Below are positions 16,471-24,208 of a DNA stretch of 64,000 nt, piece after piece. Under the pieces are notes generated by a model, which was given only the letters and a program-made list of their open reading frames with translations, was not told the origin of the DNA and ran no database searches. Origin of the DNA: Paenibacillus sp. HW567 (GTDB taxonomy: Bacteria > Bacillota > Bacilli > Paenibacillales > Paenibacillaceae); the NCBI RefSeq assembly GCF_000374185.1, contig NZ_KB910518.1, positions 2,427,687 to 2,491,686 on the forward strand. The letters run 5' to 3'. Position 1 is the first letter of the stretch, and each line of letters starts with the position of its first letter. A program made the position numbers and the translations under genes.

Positions 16471-17781
16471 TTATCTCAGCTCCTTCGGCAGTGATACCGC
16501 GAACAATTTGTGTTCCGTAGGGATTAGCACAATTCCGTTCACTACAGAGATGCTCCCGTATTCGCCGGCATCCGTTTGCATTGTGCCAAGCAGCGTTCCA
16601 GTGTCTGCGTTCATAATTGAAAATTTTCCATTCCCAAACCCGGCGTAGACGGCTTTGCCGATTTTTTGCAGATGAATCACTGGACTTGCGGGATTCTTGA
16701 ATAAGATGGTTGTATTGTCTGTAAGGTTAACACTTGTGATCTGCTGATCTTTCTGGAAGAATACTCTCCCGTCAACAGGCCCTGCCAGCCAGCCTCCATA
16801 GGAAGCGTAGCTCTTGGAGCTCTGTTCGGCCTGTTGTCCCATAGTAAACCGGGTTAACAACGGCCCGCCCTGCTCCGTATATTCGTCCATAGAATACACA
16901 GAAGAGCCTTGGAGGATTGTGCGGATATTGTAAATATCGGCGGCACCCGCAAGCGGCTGATATTGTTTGCGGGAAGTGATTTTACCTGATTTGACATCTA
17001 TGCTGGTAAGGGTCATTAAGTAGGCCGGTGCGGATGGAGTTGAAGAAGCGGTACCCGCAGCGTATTTGCTTTCACGCAGGATTAGCTGTCCATCTCTGTA
17101 GCCGGCGTAAGCGTACTGTCCCTCGACTCGCCAACGCTGCTTGCCTGAAGCAGGATCGAGTCCGAAGAACTGGGACCGGATGTTATTGACTGTGCTGGAT
17201 ACGAGCAATGTATTTTGGTATGTGCCGATCAGACTGCCCACATACATGGGGATCGTCTGGTTTGCCCATATTTTTTTTCCTGTAGCCGGGTTGTAAGCTG
17301 CCATTCCGCCGCTCTCATTGGCAAAGTACACCACTCCATCAATCAGCTTCGCCTGCGCTCCTATTTCAATGGGAGCCTTTGCCGCTTTTACCTTCCAGAG
17401 CAGCTTGCCGCTGTCCGCAGCAACTTTTACAAGCTCACCTTGGTTGGTAATGAAGAACACGGAATTGTTCGTAATGATCTGCGGGGCTGTCCCGTCCTTA
17501 TAAGTCCATTTGGTGCGCCCGCTTGTGATGTCCGCGGCAATCAGACCGTTCCTTGTGGTGTAAAAGGTGCGCCCCTGCGACGTTTGTTGTCCCTCTGAAT
17601 ACAATCCCTGAGCATCCTTATTCACTTGCCATAAGGGCGTTAGGTAGGGAGAACTAACAGCAGTTGTGCTATTGCTGACCGTTGCTGCGGATGCTTGTAT
17701 AACTTCAGTTGGGAAGGCGGCTCCGCTGGTGAGGAGGGAGGCCAAGAGAAGAGTGGTTGCTATCGCTACTGGTTTTGTCAT
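16471..17781 (-). CDS. Secreted PQQ-like beta-propeller protein
   Basis: Protein of 436 residues with an N-terminal signal peptide (about residues 1-32, ending near ASA). The remainder has repeated WD/PQQ-type blades, for example GLIAADITSGRTKWTYKDG, DSGKLLWKVKAAKAP and NPATGKKIWANQT, which suggests an eight-blade or similar propeller. Enzyme activity cannot be assigned, since many secreted members only bind or scaffold. It has no obvious operon partner: the IS110 element lies on one side and a dif-like site with a terminator on the other. The start ATG follows AAGGAGCTGAATC-type sequence on the minus strand. Confidence 0.8.
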   Translation of the reverse strand: MTKPVAIATTLLLASLLTSGAAFPTEVIQASAATVSNSTTAVSSPYLTPLWQVNKDAQGLYSEGQQTSQGRTFYTTRNGLIAADITSGRTKWTYKDGTAPQIITNNSVFFITNQGELVKVAADSGKLLWKVKAAKAPIEIGAQAKLIDGVVYFANESGGMAAYNPATGKKIWANQTIPMYVGSLIGTYQNTLLVSSTVNNIRSQFFGLDPASGKQRWRVEGQYAYAGYRDGQLILRESKYAAGTASSTPSAPAYLMTLTSIDVKSGKITSRKQYQPLAGAADIYNIRTILQGSSVYSMDEYTEQGGPLLTRFTMGQQAEQSSKSYASYGGWLAGPVDGRVFFQKDQQITSVNLTDNTTILFKNPASPVIHLQKIGKAVYAGFGNGKFSIMNADTGTLLGTMQTDAGEYGSISVVNGIVLIPTEHKLFAVSLPKELR

Positions 17782-17869
17782 TAGATTCAGCTCCTTGAAA
17801 AATGTCCTTATTAGTTAGACCCGCTATATGCAAGATAAGTTTCACTTTTGAGGAAAAAAAACACAGTAT

Positions 17870-17897
17870 GGTATACATAATTAATATTATGTTAACT
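17870..17897 (+). other. dif-like recombination site 2 (candidate)
   Basis: A 28-base site of left arm GGTATACATAA, centre TTAATA and right arm TTATGTTAACT. The layout (11 + 6 + 11) and the right arm match the XerC/XerD sites of chromosomal dif. The right arm is identical to that of the site at 21308-21335, which lies in the same orientation. Function is inferred from sequence form. Confidence 0.55.
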
Positions 17898-17903
17898 AAA
17901 TGC

Positions 17904-17948
17904 TAAAAATCAGACGGCAGTGCCCTTGTCTCAAGGCCGTTGCCGTCT
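17904..17948 (-). terminator. Terminator of the amino-acid exporter gene
   Basis: AGACGGCA and TGCCGTCT form an 8-bp stem; on the minus strand the stem is followed by a short T-run (ATTTTTAG). It lies just past the stop at 17973. Confidence 0.75.
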
Positions 17949-17972
17949 GCTGTGATCGAAGAATGATGCTTT

Positions 17973-19289
17973 TTACAGCGCTTTGCGATGAACCTCCTGT
18001 GCTTCGCCAGGTGCAGGCTCAAGCAGAGGACTCTTGCGGCTTCGTCTCGCGTAGACGATCAGGAAGAAGAGGGCGGTGATCAGCAGCGGATAGCCAATAG
18101 CCCAGCCGGTAAAAGGAAATACGGCAGCAGTGGCTGCGAAGGAGATCCAACTGATCGTTACGCCTAGCCGATGACCCTTCAGGAGCCGGATTCCCGCCGC
18201 ACAGCCCCCGATGTAGGTCAGAATGAAGGTGGCATTGGGGAACTGAATCAGTGTCGTAATGGAGAGCAGGCCGCTGCCATACAGAAACAATACAGCGGTA
18301 AAACACAACAGCAGGAAGCCGATCGCTCCGGTCGGAGTCTGAAAGCGGCTGGATAAGCGGCCCATCCAGCTTGGAGCATAGCCCTGCCGGGATAGAGCAA
18401 AGGCTACGCGTGATGCAGCTCCGGTGTAAGCGATAATCGTCGCCGTACAGATGAACAATCCGGTAAGTCCGGCAATGAATCCGCCCCAGGAGCCAAGCGG
18501 CTGGCTGATGATCCAGACCAGAGAAGAGTCTGCTCCGCCCCGGAAGTAGCTTTGCGTTCCAACGGTGGCGAGTGCAGAGAGGAAGTACAGCACACCCACG
18601 ATAATTGCGGCAATGGTAACGCCTTTGACCGCCGCCCGCTGCGGGTCTTTGAACTCTTCAGAGAGATGGGACACAGCCTCCCAGCCGATAAAACACCAGA
18701 ATAGAATCGCAGCGGCCTGACCGATGCTCATCCATCCATGCGGGACAAAAGGGGTGAAATGCGCACTTTCCATCCGGGGAAGCGCTGCGGCAAACGAAAA
18801 GACCAAGACGGCAATAATTGCGATAACAACGGCAATTTGCACTTTGCCGGCCACCTGCATGCCGATCCAGTTCGTAACCAGCCCGATTCCCAGCATGGCA
18901 GCAGCCATAGCAATTCTGGCAGTATCATTCCAGCCCATCGCGGCGGTCATATAGCCTGCTCCCGTTAATGCGGCTACAGGTCCGCCAATGGGTACCGACA
19001 TCAGGAAGAACCAGCCGACCAATGCTCCGGCCTTAGGTCCAAAAGCCAAAGTGACAAAATGGGAGACACCGCCGGCATTTGGATATTTGGCGGAAAGCAG
19101 GCCCATGGACAGAGCCAGGGGCAGAATCAGCAGTGTCATAAACCCCCAGGCCAATAGTGATGCCGGACCAGCCATTTCCGCAGCAAGACCGGGCACAATG
19201 AGGACTCCAGATCCGAGTACAGCCCCAATGTACAGGGCAATGGCCTGCGGCATGCCGATATTTCGCTTAAGATGATTCGTTTCCTTCAT
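17973..19289 (-). CDS. APC-family amino-acid permease/exporter (YjeH-like)
   Basis: Membrane protein of 438 residues with about twelve hydrophobic segments. The opening (IGMPQAIALYIGAVLGSGVLIVPGLAAEMAGPAS, split at the GSGVLIVPG motif) and later segments fit the APC branch of E. coli YjeH, a methionine and branched-chain amino-acid exporter. It is divergent from a LysR regulator gene 125 bases away, the usual arrangement for a regulated exporter. The substrate is inferred from family only. The gene lies within the segment bounded by dif-like sites 2 and 3. Confidence 0.82.
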   Translation of the reverse strand: MKETNHLKRNIGMPQAIALYIGAVLGSGVLIVPGLAAEMAGPASLLAWGFMTLLILPLALSMGLLSAKYPNAGGVSHFVTLAFGPKAGALVGWFFLMSVPIGGPVAALTGAGYMTAAMGWNDTARIAMAAAMLGIGLVTNWIGMQVAGKVQIAVVIAIIAVLVFSFAAALPRMESAHFTPFVPHGWMSIGQAAAILFWCFIGWEAVSHLSEEFKDPQRAAVKGVTIAAIIVGVLYFLSALATVGTQSYFRGGADSSLVWIISQPLGSWGGFIAGLTGLFICTATIIAYTGAASRVAFALSRQGYAPSWMGRLSSRFQTPTGAIGFLLLCFTAVLFLYGSGLLSITTLIQFPNATFILTYIGGCAAGIRLLKGHRLGVTISWISFAATAAVFPFTGWAIGYPLLITALFFLIVYARRSRKSPLLEPAPGEAQEVHRKAL

Positions 19290-19414
19290 ATAACAATCCC
19301 GCTTTCCTTGTAATTAAGTATAGAGTATCAGATAATAGACCCATTGGAAAAACAGAAATATCAAATGGTATCCATTCAAAAAACCGATGATACCTCTGTA
19401 AAGGGGATGTTTCG

Positions 19415-20320
19415 ATGGAATCAAGGCACTTATTTACGTTTCTGGCCGTGGTGGAAGCAGGCAGCTTTACACGTGCCGCCCTGAAGCTGGACTACGCCCA
19501 GTCGAGTATTACCGCCCAAATTCAGGCGCTCGAAGCCGAGCTGGGCCAGCCTTTGTTTGACCGCATCAGCAAAAAAATCATTCTCACCGACGCCGGACGC
19601 CGCTTGCTCCCCTATGCTCAGGAAATTTCCAGAATGCATACAATGGCGGAGGATGCGCTGCGTTCGGAGACCGGGCTGTCAGGAGCTTTGCGGATCGGCG
19701 CGCCTGAATCCCTGGCCGCCTTCCGGTTGCCGGGGATTATTAAAGAATTCCGCGGGAGATATCCGCAGGTGCAGATTACCCTGAAACCGGGGATTTGCTG
19801 GGAGCTAACCGAGCTTGTGCGCTCCGGGGAGCTGGATTTGGTTTTCCTGCTCCAGCCGGAGACCGAGTATAAGGACATGTACAGCGAGACGCTGATCCAT
19901 GAACCGATGACGCTGGTTGCACCTCTGGGACATCCGCTCCTGGAGCTGGACGAGGTGCTGCCGCTTCATCTGAAGAACGAAACGATTCTCCATACGGAAA
20001 CCGGCTGCACCTACCGGACATTGTTCGAGCGTCATTTGAACAGCCACGGTGTCTTTCCCGATCCGAAGCTGGAATTCTGGAGCATTGAGGCGATTAAGCA
20101 ATGCGTTATGGCCGGGCTGGGCATTTCCTTTTTGCCGCTGATTACAGTCAGAAATGAGCTTGCGGAAGGGAAACTGGCCAGGCTGAACTGGAACGACGAA
20201 TCGCAGCGGGTCGCTACACAACTGGCGTACCACAGCAAGAAGTGGAAATCGCCGGCACTTGCCGAATTCCTGTCAATCGTCCAGCAGCATGCGGCGGAAT
20301 GGAGAGCCTTAACCACTTGA
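19415..20320 (+). CDS. LysR-family transcriptional regulator
   Basis: Regulator of 301 residues. The N-terminal winged helix (about 1-60) reads FTFLAVVEAGSFTRAALKLDYAQSSITAQIQ (split at the GSFTRAA and SSITAQI helices) followed by LEAELGQPLFDR. The C-terminal substrate-binding domain runs from about 90 to 295. The ATG is preceded by AAAGGGGATG. It is divergent from the APC exporter gene and probably controls it in response to an amino acid. The 61 bases that follow lead into the recombinase gene without a clear terminator. Confidence 0.88.
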   Translation: MESRHLFTFLAVVEAGSFTRAALKLDYAQSSITAQIQALEAELGQPLFDRISKKIILTDAGRRLLPYAQEISRMHTMAEDALRSETGLSGALRIGAPESLAAFRLPGIIKEFRGRYPQVQITLKPGICWELTELVRSGELDLVFLLQPETEYKDMYSETLIHEPMTLVAPLGHPLLELDEVLPLHLKNETILHTETGCTYRTLFERHLNSHGVFPDPKLEFWSIEAIKQCVMAGLGISFLPLITVRNELAEGKLARLNWNDESQRVATQLAYHSKKWKSPALAEFLSIVQQHAAEWRALTT

Positions 20321-20380
20321 TTCTATGAAGCTAATCTATGGTACAATAGATTGTCATTAATACAGGGGGAGCTGGAGGTC

Positions 20381-21313
20381 ATGAACGACTGGGAGCCTGA
20401 CTATGAAGAAGAGCTGGATGCCTTTCTCATTTGGATGAAGGACGCCGGTTTTACCGCCTACACACAGAAATCCTATCTTGCTGATGTGCGGGAGTTCCTG
20501 GCGAGTCTGAACGGGAAAAAGCTGGAGACGGTCAAAAAGCTGCATGTCGTTTCTTATTTGACCTCTGTCCGGGAACGCGGAGTAAGCGATGCAACCCGGA
20601 ACCGGAAGCATGCTTCGGTAAACTGCTTATTCAAAGCCCTGATGGAGCTGGAGCTGCTGTCCGCAAATCCTGCCGCCGGAATCAAGAAGTCCAGAACCGA
20701 AAAGAACCGTGAGCCGGTGTTTCTGGATGAAAAGGATCTGCAGCGGTTTTTGTCAGCCATAGAAGGAAAATACCGGAGCCGCAATCTGGCTGTTTTTCTG
20801 CTCATGTCCTACATGGGGCTGCGGGTGGGGGAGGTGCATACCCTGAATCTGAGTGATTATAGCGCAGAACGTCGCTCGCTCCGTGTCTTCGGGAAAGGCC
20901 GCAAATGGCGCAATGTGCCGGTGCCGGCGGATGTTGCTCCCTTTTTGGAGCAGGCGCTGACGGACCGTCTTGACCCTTGGCGCTCCAAAGAGGAAGCCAT
21001 GTTCATCTCGCAAAAGGGACGGAGACTCTCCATCCGCGGAATTCAGGGCATCGCTGCCGATACCTTCGGGCGTTTTCAGAGCGGGGTTCCCGCCGCCCAC
21101 CGCCGTCCGTACTCCAGCCACAAGCTGCGTCACTCCTTCGCCACAATGCTGCTGCGCAAGGGTGCGGATTTACGCACAGTGCAGGAGCTGCTGGGCCACT
21201 CGTCGATTCAGACCACGACCGTCTACACGCATATCACGAGCCGGGAGAAGGAAGAGGCGATGTCACGGCTGCAGATTAGCATGCCCGAACGAGAGACAGC
21301 CGCCACAGAATAA
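20381..21313 (+). CDS. Tyrosine recombinase, Xer-like
   Basis: Integrase of 310 residues. The N-terminal SAM-like core-binding domain covers about residues 5-95; the catalytic domain (about 105-300) has the arginine in MGLRVGEV, the lysine in GKGRKWR, HKLRHSF (H..R), LGHSSIQT and the nucleophile tyrosine in TVYTH. All expected active-site residues are visible. I use ATG 20381, about 10 bases after AGGGGGA; the frame is open from 20351. It is the size of XerC/XerD but lies away from their usual neighbours. The stop codon sits inside a dif-like site, suggesting that this is its own recombination site. It could be a stand-alone Xer or a small-element integrase. Confidence 0.88.
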   Translation: MNDWEPDYEEELDAFLIWMKDAGFTAYTQKSYLADVREFLASLNGKKLETVKKLHVVSYLTSVRERGVSDATRNRKHASVNCLFKALMELELLSANPAAGIKKSRTEKNREPVFLDEKDLQRFLSAIEGKYRSRNLAVFLLMSYMGLRVGEVHTLNLSDYSAERRSLRVFGKGRKWRNVPVPADVAPFLEQALTDRLDPWRSKEEAMFISQKGRRLSIRGIQGIAADTFGRFQSGVPAAHRRPYSSHKLRHSFATMLLRKGADLRTVQELLGHSSIQTTTVYTHITSREKEEAMSRLQISMPERETAATE

Positions 21314-21335
21314 CATAACTTATATTATGTTAACT
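21308..21335 (+). other. dif-like recombination site 3 (candidate)
   Basis: Left arm GAATAACATAA, centre CTTATA, right arm TTATGTTAACT, giving the 11 + 6 + 11 layout of dif. It overlaps the stop codon of the Xer-like recombinase gene. The arms form a near palindrome (ATAACATAA with TTATGTTA), as in Xer sites. Same orientation and same right arm as site 2. Confidence 0.6.
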
Positions 21336-21471
21336 AACGATGCAAAGCTGCTCCAGTCCGAGTCGTTTCTGGTCTTCGCCGGGCGGATGAATACGCCTCC
21401 TATATAGAGGCTGCCGGGAATCGGGGAATAACTGCGGACGATGGAGATTGCGGCCTCCCGCCTTCAGGCCT

Positions 21472-22206
21472 TCAGGTTGCCTGGAGATTCTTCCGGTAGC
21501 AGGAGGGGGTGCAGCCGGCAATTTTCTTGAATTGCTGCACGAAATAATCTGTGTCCTGATAGCCGACGCTTGCGGCAATTTCGGCAACCTTGAAGCTGGT
21601 AGCGTCCAGCAGCAGCCGGGCTTTTTCGATCCGCACTTGATGCACGTAATCGTTGAAATACATCCCGCTTGATTTTCGGAACAACTGTCCCAGATAGATC
21701 GGATGAAGATATGTTTTGCCTGCGATATCCTTCATCGTCATCTGCTCCCGGTAATGTGTAGCCACATACTCTTTTACAAATCCAACAGGATCGCTTGGAG
21801 GCTTATCCAGCTCACTCAGGTCCTGCAGAGCGTCCTTTAGCATTCTTTTCTTGGCCCGCAGGAGTGCGCCGATCAGTTGGTCCTCCTCCACAGGCTTCAG
21901 AATATAGTCTACGGCCCCGCAGACCAGCGCTGTTTTTACATATTCAAATTCATCATAACCGGAAATCACGATAAAGCTCGTATCCATTCTGCCGGTCACA
22001 TTCTTCATAAGATCAAGTCCGGTAATTCCGGGCAGACGGATGTCTGTAATCACCAGCGCCGGATTCTCCCGTTCAATCATCTCAAGCGCCTGCTGGCCAT
22101 TCTCCGCGTCACCACACACATTGAATCCGTATTTCTCCCAATATATAATTCGTTTCAGACCTTCCCGCATGCGGGGCTCATCCTCTACGATCAACGTCTT
22201 GAGCAT
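21472..22206 (-). CDS. AraC-type response regulator (YesN family)
   Basis: Regulator of 244 residues. The receiver domain (1-120) shows VEDEPRMREGL, the phosphoacceptor in ITDIRLPG and the lysine in LKPV. The C-terminal HTH_18 domain (about 145-240) has MKDIAGKTYLHPIYLGQLFRK and AEIAASVGYQDTDYFVQQFKK. Its ATG overlaps the stop of the kinase gene (TAATG), so the pair is co-transcribed. It probably activates the solute-binding protein/permease operon that starts at 24209, where a direct repeat of the kind such regulators bind is seen at 24121-24150. Confidence 0.9.
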   Translation of the reverse strand: MLKTLIVEDEPRMREGLKRIIYWEKYGFNVCGDAENGQQALEMIERENPALVITDIRLPGITGLDLMKNVTGRMDTSFIVISGYDEFEYVKTALVCGAVDYILKPVEEDQLIGALLRAKKRMLKDALQDLSELDKPPSDPVGFVKEYVATHYREQMTMKDIAGKTYLHPIYLGQLFRKSSGMYFNDYVHQVRIEKARLLLDATSFKVAEIAASVGYQDTDYFVQQFKKIAGCTPSCYRKNLQAT

Positions 22207-24002
22207 TATCTATTCTCCTTCCAGAGTGCCGGTTCCGGGCTGAACATGGCTGGAATTTGGATTTCTACCGTAGTTCCTTCTTCTTGGCCGGACAGTATGG
22301 AAAACGCGAATTCGCTGCCAAAATGCCATTTTAGCCGGTTGTAGACATTTTTCAGTCCGACGTGCTTCCCCTGCATAGCCTGGCTCTCCAGGCTCCCGGT
22401 TAGCTGCTGCAATTGCCCGGGTTCGATGGCAAGCCCATTATTGTGCACACGGATGATGACGCGATCTTGTGGGCATTTGGCTGTGACTAGGATAGCTCCC
22501 GGGCACTCGGAATGTTCAATCCCGTGGATGCAGGCATTCTCCACCAAAGGCAGGATGCTCATCTTCGGAAGCAGAACCTCCAGCACCGCATCATCGAGAT
22601 CAAGCTCGTAAGACAGGCGATGCCCGAAGCGGAACTGCTGAATATCCAGGTAATCGGTGACAAAATCCATCTCCTCATAGAGCGGAATCAAATCCTGCCC
22701 CCAGCTAAGCGATCTCCGAAACCCTCTGCCGAGCAGCTTGATCACTGAGGCGGTTTCATCTTCACCTTTGATCAGACAATTCATCCTTATCGCTTCCAGG
22801 GTATTGAACAAATAGTGCGGGTTGATCTGGCTCTGCAGTGCATTAAATTGTGCCTGTCTCCGGTCCAGCTCCGCGATATAGACATCCTGAATCAGTCCGT
22901 CAATCTGTTCGGTCATCCGGTTGAATTCCTCTGTAAGCTGGCCGATCTCGTCACTCGCGGGTTTTGCTTTCAGAATTTCAAACCGCTGATTCTTCACCCG
23001 CTTAATCCCGCTAAGCAAGAGACCCAATCTTGAATTAAGCGAACGGGAGATCAGGAGGATGATGATACTGGGAAAAAGCAGATTGGCACAGGTCAGATAC
23101 ACGATGAGTCTCCGGGATTTCAGCAGACTTTGATCCACAATACGGCTCGGGTACACCCCGGTCATTTGCCAGCCCTTCAGGTAATCCACGTCGTCAAAAG
23201 TGCTGCTGATCTGGGTTGTATTATTGGATACGGTTACATCCGGCCTCAGCGAAGGCTGCGCCTCTGACGAATAAATCACTTTTCCCTCCGGGTTGATCAA
23301 ATAAATCTGCCCTGGAAAGGAGCGGTCGAACAGGGTGCTTTCCAAATACTCCGGTAAAATATCCACCTTCAGGATTTTATGATAACGGGAGTAGGCTTTG
23401 TAGAAATCCAGCTCGCGAATCACACTCAGATAGGAGGAGGTACAGTCGCGATCAGGCGTCTGCTTAGCGGCATTCTCACAAGTTGCATTCGAAGTGTTCG
23501 TGTAGAGCAGCCATTTCCGGTTGCCGCCTGAGCGTGTGGTTGCCCGATACCAGCCCTGTTCTCTGGTTGCCGCGTCGATAAATTGCACCGGGCCTGAATG
23601 GATCAGCGTGTCATTGTCCGTGTACAGGTAAGCATTGTAGAATTGTTTGTTCAGCGGTACAAACCGGTTGATCGAATTGTTCAGCACTTCGCTGTACACG
23701 GAGAGTACTTCACTCTCGCTGCTGTAGGACTGATCAAGCGCACTGTACAGCACCCCGTCATTGTAAATGACAGAAGAAAAGCTGATGATTCCCTCAACCA
23801 TTTTGCGGAAGTTATCCTTGTTGCGCTCCAGCGATTGCTTGAGATCCTTCACCTTGTCTGATCTTACATTATCAGCGGTGATTGTATAGAAAAAAATGTT
23901 CGTCAAGAGTACTGGAACAAAGACCGCTGCAAAATACAGAATCATCAGCTTGTTTCTAAGCCTGAGATCGTTCCAGCGGAACGGATGCAGATTGTCCTTC
24001 AT
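22206..24002 (-). CDS. Sensor histidine kinase (YesM family)
   Basis: Membrane kinase of 598 residues. A hydrophobic segment (about 20-42) and another (about 302-325) bracket a large extracellular sensor domain of about 260 residues. A HAMP domain follows, then the His_kinase region with QSQINPHYLFNTLEAIR (phosphoacceptor histidine, about 400) and the ATPase domain with LVENACIHGIEH and GIGLKN-like VGLKNVYNRLKWHFG. This is the standard YesM architecture, used for sensing sugars outside the cell. The gene is divergent from the sugar transporter operon. The inducing sugar is unknown. Confidence 0.9.
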   Translation of the reverse strand: MKDNLHPFRWNDLRLRNKLMILYFAAVFVPVLLTNIFFYTITADNVRSDKVKDLKQSLERNKDNFRKMVEGIISFSSVIYNDGVLYSALDQSYSSESEVLSVYSEVLNNSINRFVPLNKQFYNAYLYTDNDTLIHSGPVQFIDAATREQGWYRATTRSGGNRKWLLYTNTSNATCENAAKQTPDRDCTSSYLSVIRELDFYKAYSRYHKILKVDILPEYLESTLFDRSFPGQIYLINPEGKVIYSSEAQPSLRPDVTVSNNTTQISSTFDDVDYLKGWQMTGVYPSRIVDQSLLKSRRLIVYLTCANLLFPSIIILLISRSLNSRLGLLLSGIKRVKNQRFEILKAKPASDEIGQLTEEFNRMTEQIDGLIQDVYIAELDRRQAQFNALQSQINPHYLFNTLEAIRMNCLIKGEDETASVIKLLGRGFRRSLSWGQDLIPLYEEMDFVTDYLDIQQFRFGHRLSYELDLDDAVLEVLLPKMSILPLVENACIHGIEHSECPGAILVTAKCPQDRVIIRVHNNGLAIEPGQLQQLTGSLESQAMQGKHVGLKNVYNRLKWHFGSEFAFSILSGQEEGTTVEIQIPAMFSPEPALWKENR

Positions 24003-24024
24003 CTGGATTTCCCCTTACGGTTGA

Positions 24025-24043
24025 TAACAAATCTAATTTGTTA
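24025..24043. promoter_or_regulatory. Palindrome upstream of the YesMN-type genes
   Basis: TAACAAAT and ATTTGTTA form an 8 + 3 + 8 perfect palindrome 23 bases upstream of the kinase start. It may be an operator for another repressor; the binding protein is unknown. Confidence 0.35.
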
Positions 24044-24120
24044 TTATGACTCGCTTCTTTTATTCTAACAGTTATTAAGCGTTTACAATAGTTATTTTTT
24101 ACAGCAATTCCTTTGATTTG

Positions 24121-24150
24121 CCGGGTACGATGTTAAGGTTCACCGGGTAC
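24121..24150 (+). promoter_or_regulatory. Direct repeat, candidate site for the AraC-type regulator
   Basis: CCGGGTAC occurs at 24121-24128 and 24143-24150, a start-to-start distance of 22 bases (about two helical turns), upstream of the transporter operon. AraC-type regulators commonly bind such spaced direct repeats. Inference from position and spacing. Confidence 0.4.
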
Positions 24151-24208
24151 ATAGCCTGCTTACGGTTTGATACAGTTAGATTACATTAGCGAAAGGGTGG
24201 TAGACATT

